Below are positions 1-7,409 of a stretch of DNA of 64,000 nt, one piece after another (position 1 is the stretch's first letter; every line of letters begins with the position of its first letter). The DNA is from Flavobacteriales bacterium. GTDB lineage: Bacteria > Bacteroidota > Bacteroidia > UBA10329. The stretch lies in contig JACJZP010000002.1 in NCBI GenBank assembly GCA_020635535.1, forward strand, positions 186,001 through 250,000, given 5' to 3'. The notes under the pieces were generated by a model. The model was not told the DNA's origin. It saw only the letters and a program-made list of their open reading frames with translations, and made no database searches. A program made the translations under genes and the position numbers.

Positions 1-1
1 G

Positions 2-286
2 CACGATGAGTACTTGTTCCAAGTGCTATCCAACCACAAGGAGAACAAGATTCCAAAAGAGGGAATGATCATGGTGCGTTACCACAGTTTCTACCCTTGG
101 CATACAGGAGGTAGCTACATGGATATTATGGCAGATGAGGAGAAGCCCTATTTGGACTGGGTGCGCGATTTCAATCAGTATGACCTCTACACCAAGCGCC
201 CCGAAACTTACACGTTAGATGAAGTGAAAGACTACTACATGCCCATTATTGAGAAGTATTTGGGCAAGGGGCCGGTTTATTGGTAG
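2..286 (+). CDS. MIOX: myo-inositol oxygenase, C-terminal fragment
   Basis: The gene enters from the left edge; the last 94 residues are visible. The family is a cytosolic di-iron enzyme that cleaves myo-inositol with O2 to D-glucuronate. The fragment opens with HDEYLF, the end of the WGHDEY motif that carries an iron-ligand His. It continues with RYHSFYPWHTG, holding the next His ligand, and DFNQYDLYTKRPE, holding the final Asp ligand. It ends in a YW motif like the SW end of animal MIOX. All three ligands expected in this part of the protein are present, so an active enzyme is likely if the missing part is intact. A glucuronokinase homologue at 32061-33068 could use its product. Confidence 0.9.
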   Translation, partial: HDEYLFQVLSNHKENKIPKEGMIMVRYHSFYPWHTGGSYMDIMADEEKPYLDWVRDFNQYDLYTKRPETYTLDEVKDYYMPIIEKYLGKGPVYW

Positions 287-499
287 CTACTGATAACAGC
301 AAACCAAATGAAAAGCCTCTGTTATCCCTAGGTAGTCTGCACTGAGCCCAGCCATGCCCGTCATGTCGAGCGGAGCTTACGGAGTCGCCTGCACTGAGCG
401 TGTCGAATGTGAGACATCTGTAGTTTTGAAGTTCAGATTCCTCCACCGCGGTCGGAATGACGGATAGGGAAGTGGTCGGTTGGAATGACATTATTTATT

Positions 500-597
500 C
501 CCGTCATGTCGAGCGAGGTACGAGTCGAGACATCTATTTTGTACTCAGCACAGATTTAGCTGCGCTGAGAATAGTTCTCCACTTCGGTCGGAATGAC
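500..597 (+). repeat. 98-bp direct repeat, copy 1
   Basis: This segment matches 19342-19439 over its full 98 bases with a single difference (TACTC here, TACTG there) and in the same orientation. The two copies bracket the fibre and signalling locus. Weaker similarity to the second region extends on both sides. Confidence 0.9.
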
Positions 598-745
598 GGA
601 AAGTGAAGTGGTTCAGATTCCTCTACTTTGGTCGGAATGACGGCAGTGGCTTTCTCGTCATTTCGAGTGTATCCGCCTCAGGCGGAGGAGCCGAGAAATC
701 TGCTGTTTCCTGAAAGGACGGGTTGAACCCATTTCCTTCTGAACT

Positions 746-763
746 GTTTGGTGGGTAGATTTG
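746..763 (+). promoter_or_regulatory. promoter element of first Crp/Fnr gene
   Basis: GTTTGGTGGGTAGATTTG includes a Bacteroidota -7 box (TAGATTTG), 20 bases before the ATG at 784. The same 18-base block with three changes sits before the paralogous regulator (6693-6710). The shared part outside the -7 box, GTTTGGTGG, may be a common operator. Confidence 0.6.
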
Positions 764-783
764 CTTCACCATCGCAGGGTTAA

Positions 784-1365
784 ATGAGAAAAGAATTCTT
801 AGACTTCTTCCGGCCGTTTACTTTCCTTTCATTAAAGGACATTCAGGAAGCTGTAAAGTTGTTTCGCGTGGTGCGTGCCAAGAAAGGGGAGGTGCTGATC
901 ATGCCAGGAAGCTATGATAAGACCATTTATACCCTACTCAATGGTTACGTTAGGAATTATGTGGACAGAGAGGATGGGGAAGAGATAACCACGTTTCTGG
1001 CAGGGCCACGAATGAGTGTTGGTGCCTACCGGTCGGCCTTGCTCAATCAACCGAGTAACGAAACGGTAGTGGTATTGGAAAACGCCACCATGATTGCCTA
1101 CGATATGGACAACATCAGAGAAATGGTGCGGAAAAATGACAACCTGAACCGGGTGTATTCCATCATGATGGAAAGGAGTCTGACGGAGGCCGCTGAACGG
1201 GTTGAGTACCTTACCATTCTTACGCCCGAGCAGCGTTACCTCCACCTTTTGGAAAAGAAACCGGAGATTGTCAAGAACGTGCCGCAGAAATATATTGCTT
1301 CCTACATCGGCATCACCCCCGTTTCGCTTTCGCGCATTCGTGCTCGGCTAGTTAGAAGTAGTTAA
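784..1365 (+). CDS. Crp/Fnr-family regulator, divergent type
   Basis: A 193-residue protein with an N-terminal cyclic-nucleotide-binding-like beta-barrel (about residues 25-115) and a C-terminal winged helix-turn-helix (IASYIGITPVSLSRIRARL). The nucleotide-binding signature GE...R of cAMP-binding members is absent (the region reads GPRMSVGAYRS), so it probably does not bind cAMP in the usual way. It is paralogous to the regulator at 6729-7316; both start with the same spacing to FTFL and end in the same HTH. Each lies directly before a giant fibre gene, which suggests local control of that gene. The inverted repeat at 1365-1381 overlaps its stop region and is a possible binding site. Confidence 0.85.
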   Translation: MRKEFLDFFRPFTFLSLKDIQEAVKLFRVVRAKKGEVLIMPGSYDKTIYTLLNGYVRNYVDREDGEEITTFLAGPRMSVGAYRSALLNQPSNETVVVLENATMIAYDMDNIREMVRKNDNLNRVYSIMMERSLTEAAERVEYLTILTPEQRYLHLLEKKPEIVKNVPQKYIASYIGITPVSLSRIRARLVRSS

Positions 1366-1381
1366 TTCGGAGAGTCCGAAT
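1365..1381. promoter_or_regulatory. inverted repeat before fibre gene 1
   Basis: ATTCGGA and TCCGAAT form a perfect 7-base inverted repeat with a 3-base centre, just after the regulator gene and about 70 bases before the fibre gene. The size fits a dimeric Crp/Fnr operator. It could also be a weak hairpin. Confidence 0.35.
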
Positions 1382-1442
1382 ACTTAACATATGTTATCGT
1401 AATGAGCATGGGTTGGGCTGGAAATTTGCTCCGCATCTTAAC

Positions 1443-1449
1443 TCCATCC
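1443..1449 (+). promoter_or_regulatory. shared pre-start motif TCCATCC
   Basis: TCCATCC lies four bases before the ATG at 1454. Closely similar motifs precede the other three fibre genes: 7400-7406, 11642-11647 (CCGTCC) and 12569-12575, each three bases before ATG. It is not a Shine-Dalgarno sequence. It may be a conserved leader or simply a relic of duplication. Confidence 0.35.
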
Positions 1450-1453
1450 CATT

Positions 1454-4400
1454 ATGAATACACGGATAACTGCGGCTCTCGCAGCCATTTTCACCCTTTT
1501 TCTTTTCTCGAACAACTTACAGGCCCAACAGGGCATGGGCGTGGGCAACGCCAACCCACAGGAAATGCTCGATGTAACGGGCGCCATCAAAATTGGCACA
1601 GACATTAACAACAGCAACGCTGCCCCAAGTGGCGGTGCAGGTACCATACGCTTCCGCGCTGGGCAGTTTGAGGGTTGGGATGGAACCTCCTGGATTCCGC
1701 TCGGTGGCGGAGGCGGTACCTCTCCCTTTGTGCTGAACGGCAACTTGGTGCAGCCAGACAATACGGTTGTGAACTTGGCAACCGATGATTTCATCTTCGG
1801 TTCGCCCAGTTTGGATGATAACGCCAATACCGATAACGATGGTCGATTCTTCTTCGATAAGAGCAAAGGCGCGTTCCGTGCAGGACTAGTAACAGGTTCG
1901 CAATGGAATGATGCCAATCGCGGACTCTATTCGTTTGCAGCAGGCAATGAAGTAACCGCTTCTGGAGAAGCTGCCATGGCATTGGGTCAGGGGGCTTCAG
2001 CCACAGGCGATAACAGTTTTGCTTGGGGTAGTGATGTGAATGCATCGGGTGCCAACGCGGTAGCAATAGGTAATCAGACAACTGCATCAGGTAATAGCAG
2101 TTACGCCTCGGGCCTGCAGTCCAATGCAAGTGGTATACTGAGTGTGGCCATAGGCTTTCAAGCAAACGCAACAGAGATTGGTTCATTTGCTGTGGGTTCC
2201 GAGGTTTCTTCTACTGCCGAAAGCGCTATTGCTATTGGTTACAGAGCAAATGCAAGTGGAGTAAAATCACTCGCATTCGGAAGAAATGTAGATGCAACCG
2301 GTCAACAGTCCATTGTTTTCGGACATGAGAACACTACCTCGGGCAGGTATTCCATGGGATGGGGTGTGGACCTGACTGCAAGCGGCTACAATTCAATGGC
2401 ACTGGGTAAGGAGACCTCGGCACTTTCCTCTTTTGAAATGGTGGTAGGCCGCGCCAATACCCTTTACACACCTGGAAATACCACAGGCGGCTGGGTCGGT
2501 ACAGACCGCCTCTTTACCGTTGGTAATGGAACGGGTACTTCAAACCGCTCGAATGCCCTAACCATCCTCAAGAACGGAAATACGGGTATCGGTACATCCG
2601 CGCCAAGTGCCACGTTGCATGTAGATGGAACCATGCGTTATGTGGATGGTAACCAAGCAGCGGGGTTTGTGGCCACATCCGATGCCAACGGAAACATTAC
2701 ATGGACAGACCCGACCACCATTTCCACTGCTGCCGATGCTGATGGAGATGCCACCAACGAGCTACAGACCCTTTCGCAATCTGGAACAGACGTAACGCTA
2801 AGCAATGGTGGTGGAACCATCTCAGTAGCAGATAACGATAATGACGCTACCAACGAGTACAACACCGGGGTTTCTTTGAGTGGTACGCAACTGCAGATAA
2901 CAGATGGAGGTGGTACACAGACAGTAGACTTGACCGCTCTGGTCAATGATGCTGATTGGACCGTCAGTGGTAACGACCAATATTCTGCCGTCAGTGGAAG
3001 AGTAGGAATTGGAACAACTACGCCCACCTCTAAACTGCATGTGGCCGGAGGTGGCTGGTTTGAGAATAACTTGACCACTGAAGGCGATGTTCGGTTTGAG
3101 AATACCAACGGTACGGGCAGCAACAACCCCTTGTTCCGACTGGATGGCTTCGCAGATAAGATGTACATCGTGGCAGAGGGCGGCACCAACGGACCCACCA
3201 ACGGTACCGAGATTCGTTTACGAACATCGGGTGGCGGAACGGCCATCGATAGAATGACCATTGATAATGCTGGAAATGTGGGTATCGGTACCACTGCACC
3301 TGCTGAGAAGCTTCATGTGAATGGCTCCATACAGATGGAAGACGGAAACGAGCAGGCGGGCTACATCCCAGTTTCAGATGCCAACGGCAAAATGACATGG
3401 ACAGACCCCACTACGCTGGCCACTGCCAACGATGGCGATTGGACTGTAAATGGAAACGACCAGTATTCGGCTGTTAGCGGCAGCGTAGGTATCGGCACGA
3501 ATACGCCAACGTCCAAATTGCATATACAATCCGGTGACCTTCTGATCAATGACCCGATTTCAAACAATTCTGCAACACGGAAGATCTCCATTGCGGGAGC
3601 CAGAATAGGCGACCAGAATCCTTATGCGATTCTCGAATTCGTGAACAGAGATGCAGATGATTCCAATACGGCCTATGTAGGAGCAAGTATCCGATCGCAT
3701 AATGATGGCGGTGCAGATGGTGGAGATATGCGTCTTTTCACCAGTTCCTCTGAGAGGGTCCGAATCAATGGATCTGGGAATGTTGGTGTTGGAATTACGG
3801 CCCCTGTGGCCAAGCTCCATGTTGGTAGTAGTGCCACTGGCGATTCCTATGGTATAAGGTTAACGCAGGGGTCGGCCAACTCGCTCATATACCACAATGC
3901 TGATAACGACCTCATTATCCGGAAAGCCGCACAGGCAGATCAATTGGTGCTGGATAATGATGGAAACATCGGTATCGGAACCGATGCCCCTGCAAACAAA
4001 CTTCACGTGGAGGGTGCCATCCGTATGGTAGATGGTAACCAACAGGCGGGTTATATTCCTGTTTCTGATGCCAACGGCATGATGATCTGGACCGACCCGA
4101 CCACCATAACAACAGCAGCAGATGGTGATGGGGATGCCACCAACGAGCTGCAGACCCTATCGCAATCGGGAACCAATGTGACGTTAAGTAATGGTGGCGG
4201 TACCATATCCGTGGCAGACAATGACAATGATGCCACCAACGAGCTACAGACTTTAAGCATTGCTGGCAATGATATTACGTTGAGCAATGGTGGAGGAACT
4301 GTTACTGTGCCCACGCAAACGGAACTTGCAGATGCTGACAACGATACCAAGATACAGGTGGAGGAAAGTGCAGATGAAGACAAGATCAGGTTTGATGTCG

Positions 4401-6550
4401 CTGGAACCGAACAATTCGTTATGAAACAGATCGGTGTTTACAACGAGTCGGCCATTGACGTGGCCGGAACCTCATTGTACATGGGCAGAAATATAAGTAC
4501 GAGTGTCTCAGGAGGCTACAACATCGTAATAGGGAACAACGCTGGTACTGCACTCGAAGCAAGCGCTGAGAACGTGTTCGTAGGTAGCGGGGCTGGACGA
4601 TTACAGACAACTGGTGAACAGAACACATTCATTGGCTTCCGTGCCGGCAATGCCAACACTACTGGGAAATACAATCTTTTTATGGGTTACCGGGCGGGAG
4701 AGAATATCACTGCTGGTACCTACAACCTCATCATGGGCTGGGCAGCAGGAATGAATCGATCACTGGGTGCACAGAATGTGCTGTTAGGTGCTCAAGCGGG
4801 TTTGAACAGTGGGTCTGGGAGCCGAAATGTGTTTATAGGGTTTTCGGCAGGTATTGCTGAAACAGGTGACGACAGATTATACATTGAGAATTCCGGTTCT
4901 TCAAGCCCTCTGATATATGGTGAATTCGATAATGACATTGTAGGGATCAATGGCAAACTTGGTGTTGGTACTCAAACTCCATTCGAAAAACTCGATGTGG
5001 AAGGCAGAATAAAGGCAACCAACCCCGGCACGGCACCAAGCGGATCGAGCATTATTCTTGGGAGTCCCGCCAATGATGTGGGCGTAACCATGAACAGAGG
5101 TGATGGTTCAGGAAACGTGCAACAGCGGTGGGACATGAAGATCACCAACGATAACGCCATCCGTTTCAGAACTGGAAACACCACCGACCTTTTTGCATTC
5201 ACCAATACAGGAAACCTTGGCATTGGAACCACTGGACCATCCGAAAAACTTCATGTAGAGGGCGCCATCCGTATGGTAGATGGTAACCAGCAGGCTGGCT
5301 ACATCCCTGTTTCCGATGCCAACGGTACCATGACATGGACCGACCCGCTAAATCTATCTGTCAGTGAACTGTCAGATGCCGACAACGATACCAAGATACA
5401 GGTGGAGGAAAGTTCAGATGAAGACAGAATCAGGTTTGATGCTGGTGGCACTGAAAGAATGATCATAGATAGCAACGGCAACGTGGGTATCGGTACCAGT
5501 TCGCCCGTTGATAAATTGCATGTGCTGGGTGGGGCAACCTTAGGTCGTAAAGCCAGTGGAGCAAATACAGAGAACGCATTGAACATTGAGGGCAAGTTGG
5601 AGGGAAATGTTAATCCTTACGTAGCCATCAATTTCAAGAACATTGATTCCAACTCAGGCAACACCGATTACATTGGTGCAAGTATCAGGTCGCATAACAA
5701 TGGATCGAGCGATGATGGCGACCTTAGATTTTACACCACAAGCGACCAAACCCTTTCCGAAGCCATGCGCATCGATCACTTGGGAATCGTAAGCGTCAAT
5801 GAACAACTTGGGGTTGGAACGCAAACACCGGACAGTAAACTGCATGTGAGCAGTAGTACTGCAGGAGACGCCACAGGTATAAAGTTGACTCAGGGAATTG
5901 CCAACTCCCTGATATACCACAACTCGGATAATGACCTTGTCATCCGCAAAGCAGCGCAGACCGATCAGTTGGTGCTTGACAATGATGGTAATGTAGGCAT
6001 CGGCACGTCTTCGCCAAACTCCAAGTTCCATGTTACCACCAGCGGCCTCAATGGTTTTGAGAGTTATGCTGCCCGAATTGAGAACACCAGCAACTGGTCA
6101 AACTACTCAAATGGACTGCGCATTACCGCAGGGCAGAACGCACAGACCGACAACAATCGTTTCATCTCCTTCCGCAGGCCAGATGGTACCGAGGTAGGTG
6201 CCGTGCGGCAGACCTCATCGTCCAGTGTTGATTTCTTCACTCCATCAGACCAGCGTCTCAAAACCAACATCCAAGAAACTACGAAGGGGCTGGCCGACCT
6301 CATGCAACTTCAAGTAAAAGACTACGTGTATAAGGACGACCCCGAAAAACCACAGACGGGTTTCATTGCGCAGGAGGTGTACGAGGTATTCCCCAATGCC
6401 GTATCCGTTGGAGGTGACGATGCCAAGACCGACCCATGGATGATGAACTACGGCAACCTCACTCCGCTATTGGTAAAGGCCGTGCAGGACCTGACCAAAT
6501 TGGTAGAAGAACAGCAGAAGGAGATCGAGGCGCTGAAAGCCAACCGTTAA
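1454..6550 (+). CDS. giant surface fibre with S74 chaperone domain
   Basis: A 1698-residue secreted protein. Residues 1-24 are a signal peptide ending in LQAQ. After a module shared with the gene at 7410 come YadA-head-like 14-residue repeats (about 155-330, pattern AIGxxAxASGxxS). Next are many copies of GIGTxxPxxKLHVxG separated by N/D-rich spacers, then a second beta-roll of the type TGxxNxxxGxxAG (about 1000-1140). The C-terminus is an endosialidase-type intramolecular chaperone (peptidase S74): SDQRLKTNI with the likely cleavage Ser at 1598, then TGFIAQEV, ending in a coiled coil. S74 domains trimerise beta-helical fibres and then cut themselves off, so a trimeric adhesin is likely. There is no T9SS sorting domain. 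DNA-level repeats inside the gene make length variation likely. Confidence 0.85.
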   Translation: MNTRITAALAAIFTLFLFSNNLQAQQGMGVGNANPQEMLDVTGAIKIGTDINNSNAAPSGGAGTIRFRAGQFEGWDGTSWIPLGGGGGTSPFVLNGNLVQPDNTVVNLATDDFIFGSPSLDDNANTDNDGRFFFDKSKGAFRAGLVTGSQWNDANRGLYSFAAGNEVTASGEAAMALGQGASATGDNSFAWGSDVNASGANAVAIGNQTTASGNSSYASGLQSNASGILSVAIGFQANATEIGSFAVGSEVSSTAESAIAIGYRANASGVKSLAFGRNVDATGQQSIVFGHENTTSGRYSMGWGVDLTASGYNSMALGKETSALSSFEMVVGRANTLYTPGNTTGGWVGTDRLFTVGNGTGTSNRSNALTILKNGNTGIGTSAPSATLHVDGTMRYVDGNQAAGFVATSDANGNITWTDPTTISTAADADGDATNELQTLSQSGTDVTLSNGGGTISVADNDNDATNEYNTGVSLSGTQLQITDGGGTQTVDLTALVNDADWTVSGNDQYSAVSGRVGIGTTTPTSKLHVAGGGWFENNLTTEGDVRFENTNGTGSNNPLFRLDGFADKMYIVAEGGTNGPTNGTEIRLRTSGGGTAIDRMTIDNAGNVGIGTTAPAEKLHVNGSIQMEDGNEQAGYIPVSDANGKMTWTDPTTLATANDGDWTVNGNDQYSAVSGSVGIGTNTPTSKLHIQSGDLLINDPISNNSATRKISIAGARIGDQNPYAILEFVNRDADDSNTAYVGASIRSHNDGGADGGDMRLFTSSSERVRINGSGNVGVGITAPVAKLHVGSSATGDSYGIRLTQGSANSLIYHNADNDLIIRKAAQADQLVLDNDGNIGIGTDAPANKLHVEGAIRMVDGNQQAGYIPVSDANGMMIWTDPTTITTAADGDGDATNELQTLSQSGTNVTLSNGGGTISVADNDNDATNELQTLSIAGNDITLSNGGGTVTVPTQTELADADNDTKIQVEESADEDKIRFDVAGTEQFVMKQIGVYNESAIDVAGTSLYMGRNISTSVSGGYNIVIGNNAGTALEASAENVFVGSGAGRLQTTGEQNTFIGFRAGNANTTGKYNLFMGYRAGENITAGTYNLIMGWAAGMNRSLGAQNVLLGAQAGLNSGSGSRNVFIGFSAGIAETGDDRLYIENSGSSSPLIYGEFDNDIVGINGKLGVGTQTPFEKLDVEGRIKATNPGTAPSGSSIILGSPANDVGVTMNRGDGSGNVQQRWDMKITNDNAIRFRTGNTTDLFAFTNTGNLGIGTTGPSEKLHVEGAIRMVDGNQQAGYIPVSDANGTMTWTDPLNLSVSELSDADNDTKIQVEESSDEDRIRFDAGGTERMIIDSNGNVGIGTSSPVDKLHVLGGATLGRKASGANTENALNIEGKLEGNVNPYVAINFKNIDSNSGNTDYIGASIRSHNNGSSDDGDLRFYTTSDQTLSEAMRIDHLGIVSVNEQLGVGTQTPDSKLHVSSSTAGDATGIKLTQGIANSLIYHNSDNDLVIRKAAQTDQLVLDNDGNVGIGTSSPNSKFHVTTSGLNGFESYAARIENTSNWSNYSNGLRITAGQNAQTDNNRFISFRRPDGTEVGAVRQTSSSSVDFFTPSDQRLKTNIQETTKGLADLMQLQVKDYVYKDDPEKPQTGFIAQEVYEVFPNAVSVGGDDAKTDPWMMNYGNLTPLLVKAVQDLTKLVEEQQKEIEALKANR

Positions 6551-6570
6551 ACCGAAGCCAAACCAAAGGC

Positions 6571-6626
6571 AGAGCACCCACTGTACCCTGAGCGAAGCCG
6601 TAGGGCACAGTCGGGGCTTGCTTTTT
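6571..6626 (+). terminator. probable terminator after fibre gene 1
   Basis: ACTGT/ACAGT and CCCT/AGGG arms form a hairpin, flanked by AGCACCC and GGGGCTTGCT, with a T-run at 6622-6626. It begins 20 bases after the stop codon. The stem is imperfect. Confidence 0.55.
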
Positions 6627-6692
6627 CTACACAAAGCTTAGTACAGCGGCCTAACATGGCAGTAGCCAGCTGAGCTCATTTCCATAACAATA

Positions 6693-6710
6693 GTTTGGTG
6701 GTTAACTTTG
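6693..6710 (+). promoter_or_regulatory. promoter element of second Crp/Fnr gene
   Basis: GTTTGGTGGTTAACTTTG matches 746-763 at 15 of 18 positions and includes a TAACTTTG -7 box at 6703-6710. Because the box overlaps the upstream ATG at 6711, the start codon at 6729 is preferred. Confidence 0.6.
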
Positions 6711-6728
6711 ATGTCACCACCTAACTTT

Positions 6729-7316
6729 ATGCTAGCAGAATTAAAAGATTACGTCAGTCAGTTCACGTTTCTCACCCCGAAAGACATTGCCAATTTCATC
6801 AGCATCTCCACCATAACAAAACCCAATAAAGGTGAGGTGTTACTCGAAGCTGGAGAGGTTTCGCATGCTATGAATATCATTCTCAAGGGGTTTGTAAGAA
6901 CCTATGTTGTTCGGCAAGATGGGGAAGAGCGCACCACCTATCTTGGTTCAAGAGGAATGCCGTTCGGTTCTACCAAGACCATAATGGGTTCAAAAGACAC
7001 ACCGAGCAACGAAACCGTTGTGGCATTGGACGACTGTATTATCCTATCCTTTGATATTCGGGAGTTCAAGCGCATAGGAAACAAAAGCCCCGGTCTTTAT
7101 AAAATGTATGCGGCAGGATTGGAAAAAGGCATCTTAGAAGCAGTAGAGCGGTTAGAGTTCCATAGCGTAATGCTACCCGAACAGCGGTATCAGTACTTAC
7201 AGGATAACCGGCCAGAGATCATGCAGAACGTTCCGCTCAAATACATCGCATCCTTTATTGGTATTACCCCCGTTTCGCTTTCTCGCCTGCGTGCTCGAAT
7301 TGTGAAGACTAAGTAA
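6729..7316 (+). CDS. Crp/Fnr-family regulator, paralogue of 784-1365
   Basis: A 195-residue protein from the ATG at 6729. This start gives an N-terminus that aligns without gaps with the 784-1365 protein (MLAELKDYVSQFTFL against MRKEFLDFFRPFTFL). Upstream in-frame starts at 6708 (TTG) and 6711 lie inside the promoter box. It has a cNMP-binding-like barrel without the usual GE...R phosphate-binding signature, and a C-terminal HTH (IASFIGITPVSLSRLRARI) nearly identical to the paralogue. It lies directly before the second fibre gene, repeating the regulator-fibre arrangement. The 14-base palindrome at 7343-7356 between the two genes is a candidate operator. Confidence 0.85.
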   Translation: MLAELKDYVSQFTFLTPKDIANFISISTITKPNKGEVLLEAGEVSHAMNIILKGFVRTYVVRQDGEERTTYLGSRGMPFGSTKTIMGSKDTPSNETVVALDDCIILSFDIREFKRIGNKSPGLYKMYAAGLEKGILEAVERLEFHSVMLPEQRYQYLQDNRPEIMQNVPLKYIASFIGITPVSLSRLRARIVKTK

Positions 7317-7342
7317 ATCACGTACGCAGTCACTCTGACAAA

Positions 7343-7356
7343 TTAGCGTACGCTAA
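7343..7356. promoter_or_regulatory. 14-bp perfect palindrome before fibre gene 2
   Basis: TTAGCGTACGCTAA is a perfect palindrome in the gap between the second regulator and fibre gene 2. A half-related CGTACGC lies about 22 bases upstream. The position suits an operator for the adjacent regulator. Confidence 0.4.
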
Positions 7357-7399
7357 CGATATTCTATTTTCTCGGGTGGAGTTTTGTGTCCATCAAAAT

Positions 7400-7406
7400 T
7401 CCATCC
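7400..7406 (+). promoter_or_regulatory. shared pre-start motif TCCATCC
   Basis: TCCATCC lies three bases before the ATG at 7410. It matches the motif before the other fibre genes and supports that ATG over the GTG at 7386. Confidence 0.35.
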
Positions 7407-7409
7407 CGT

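Larger units (their letters stand above)
287..783. other. gene-free region with dispersed repeats
   Basis: No credible gene is visible. The stretch is a mosaic of short repeats built around TCATGTCGAGCG and GGTCGGAATGACGG. The module TTCAGATTCCTC followed by GGTCGGAATGACGG occurs near 430 and again near 610, and a related copy lies near 19455. Such sequences are common as dispersed non-coding repeats in Bacteroidota. The last 40 bases hold the promoter of the following regulator gene. Confidence 0.7.

Noticed and set aside
246..491. Reverse frame across the end of the MIOX gene and the repeats
   Set aside because: It covers repeat DNA and has no recognisable protein features.
2638..3294. Long reverse-strand frames over the fibre genes (also 4051-4383, 7418-7882, 8378-8863)
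   Set aside because: They mirror the Gly/Asn/Thr-rich codon use of the forward repeats, have no domains, and lie fully inside convincing genes.
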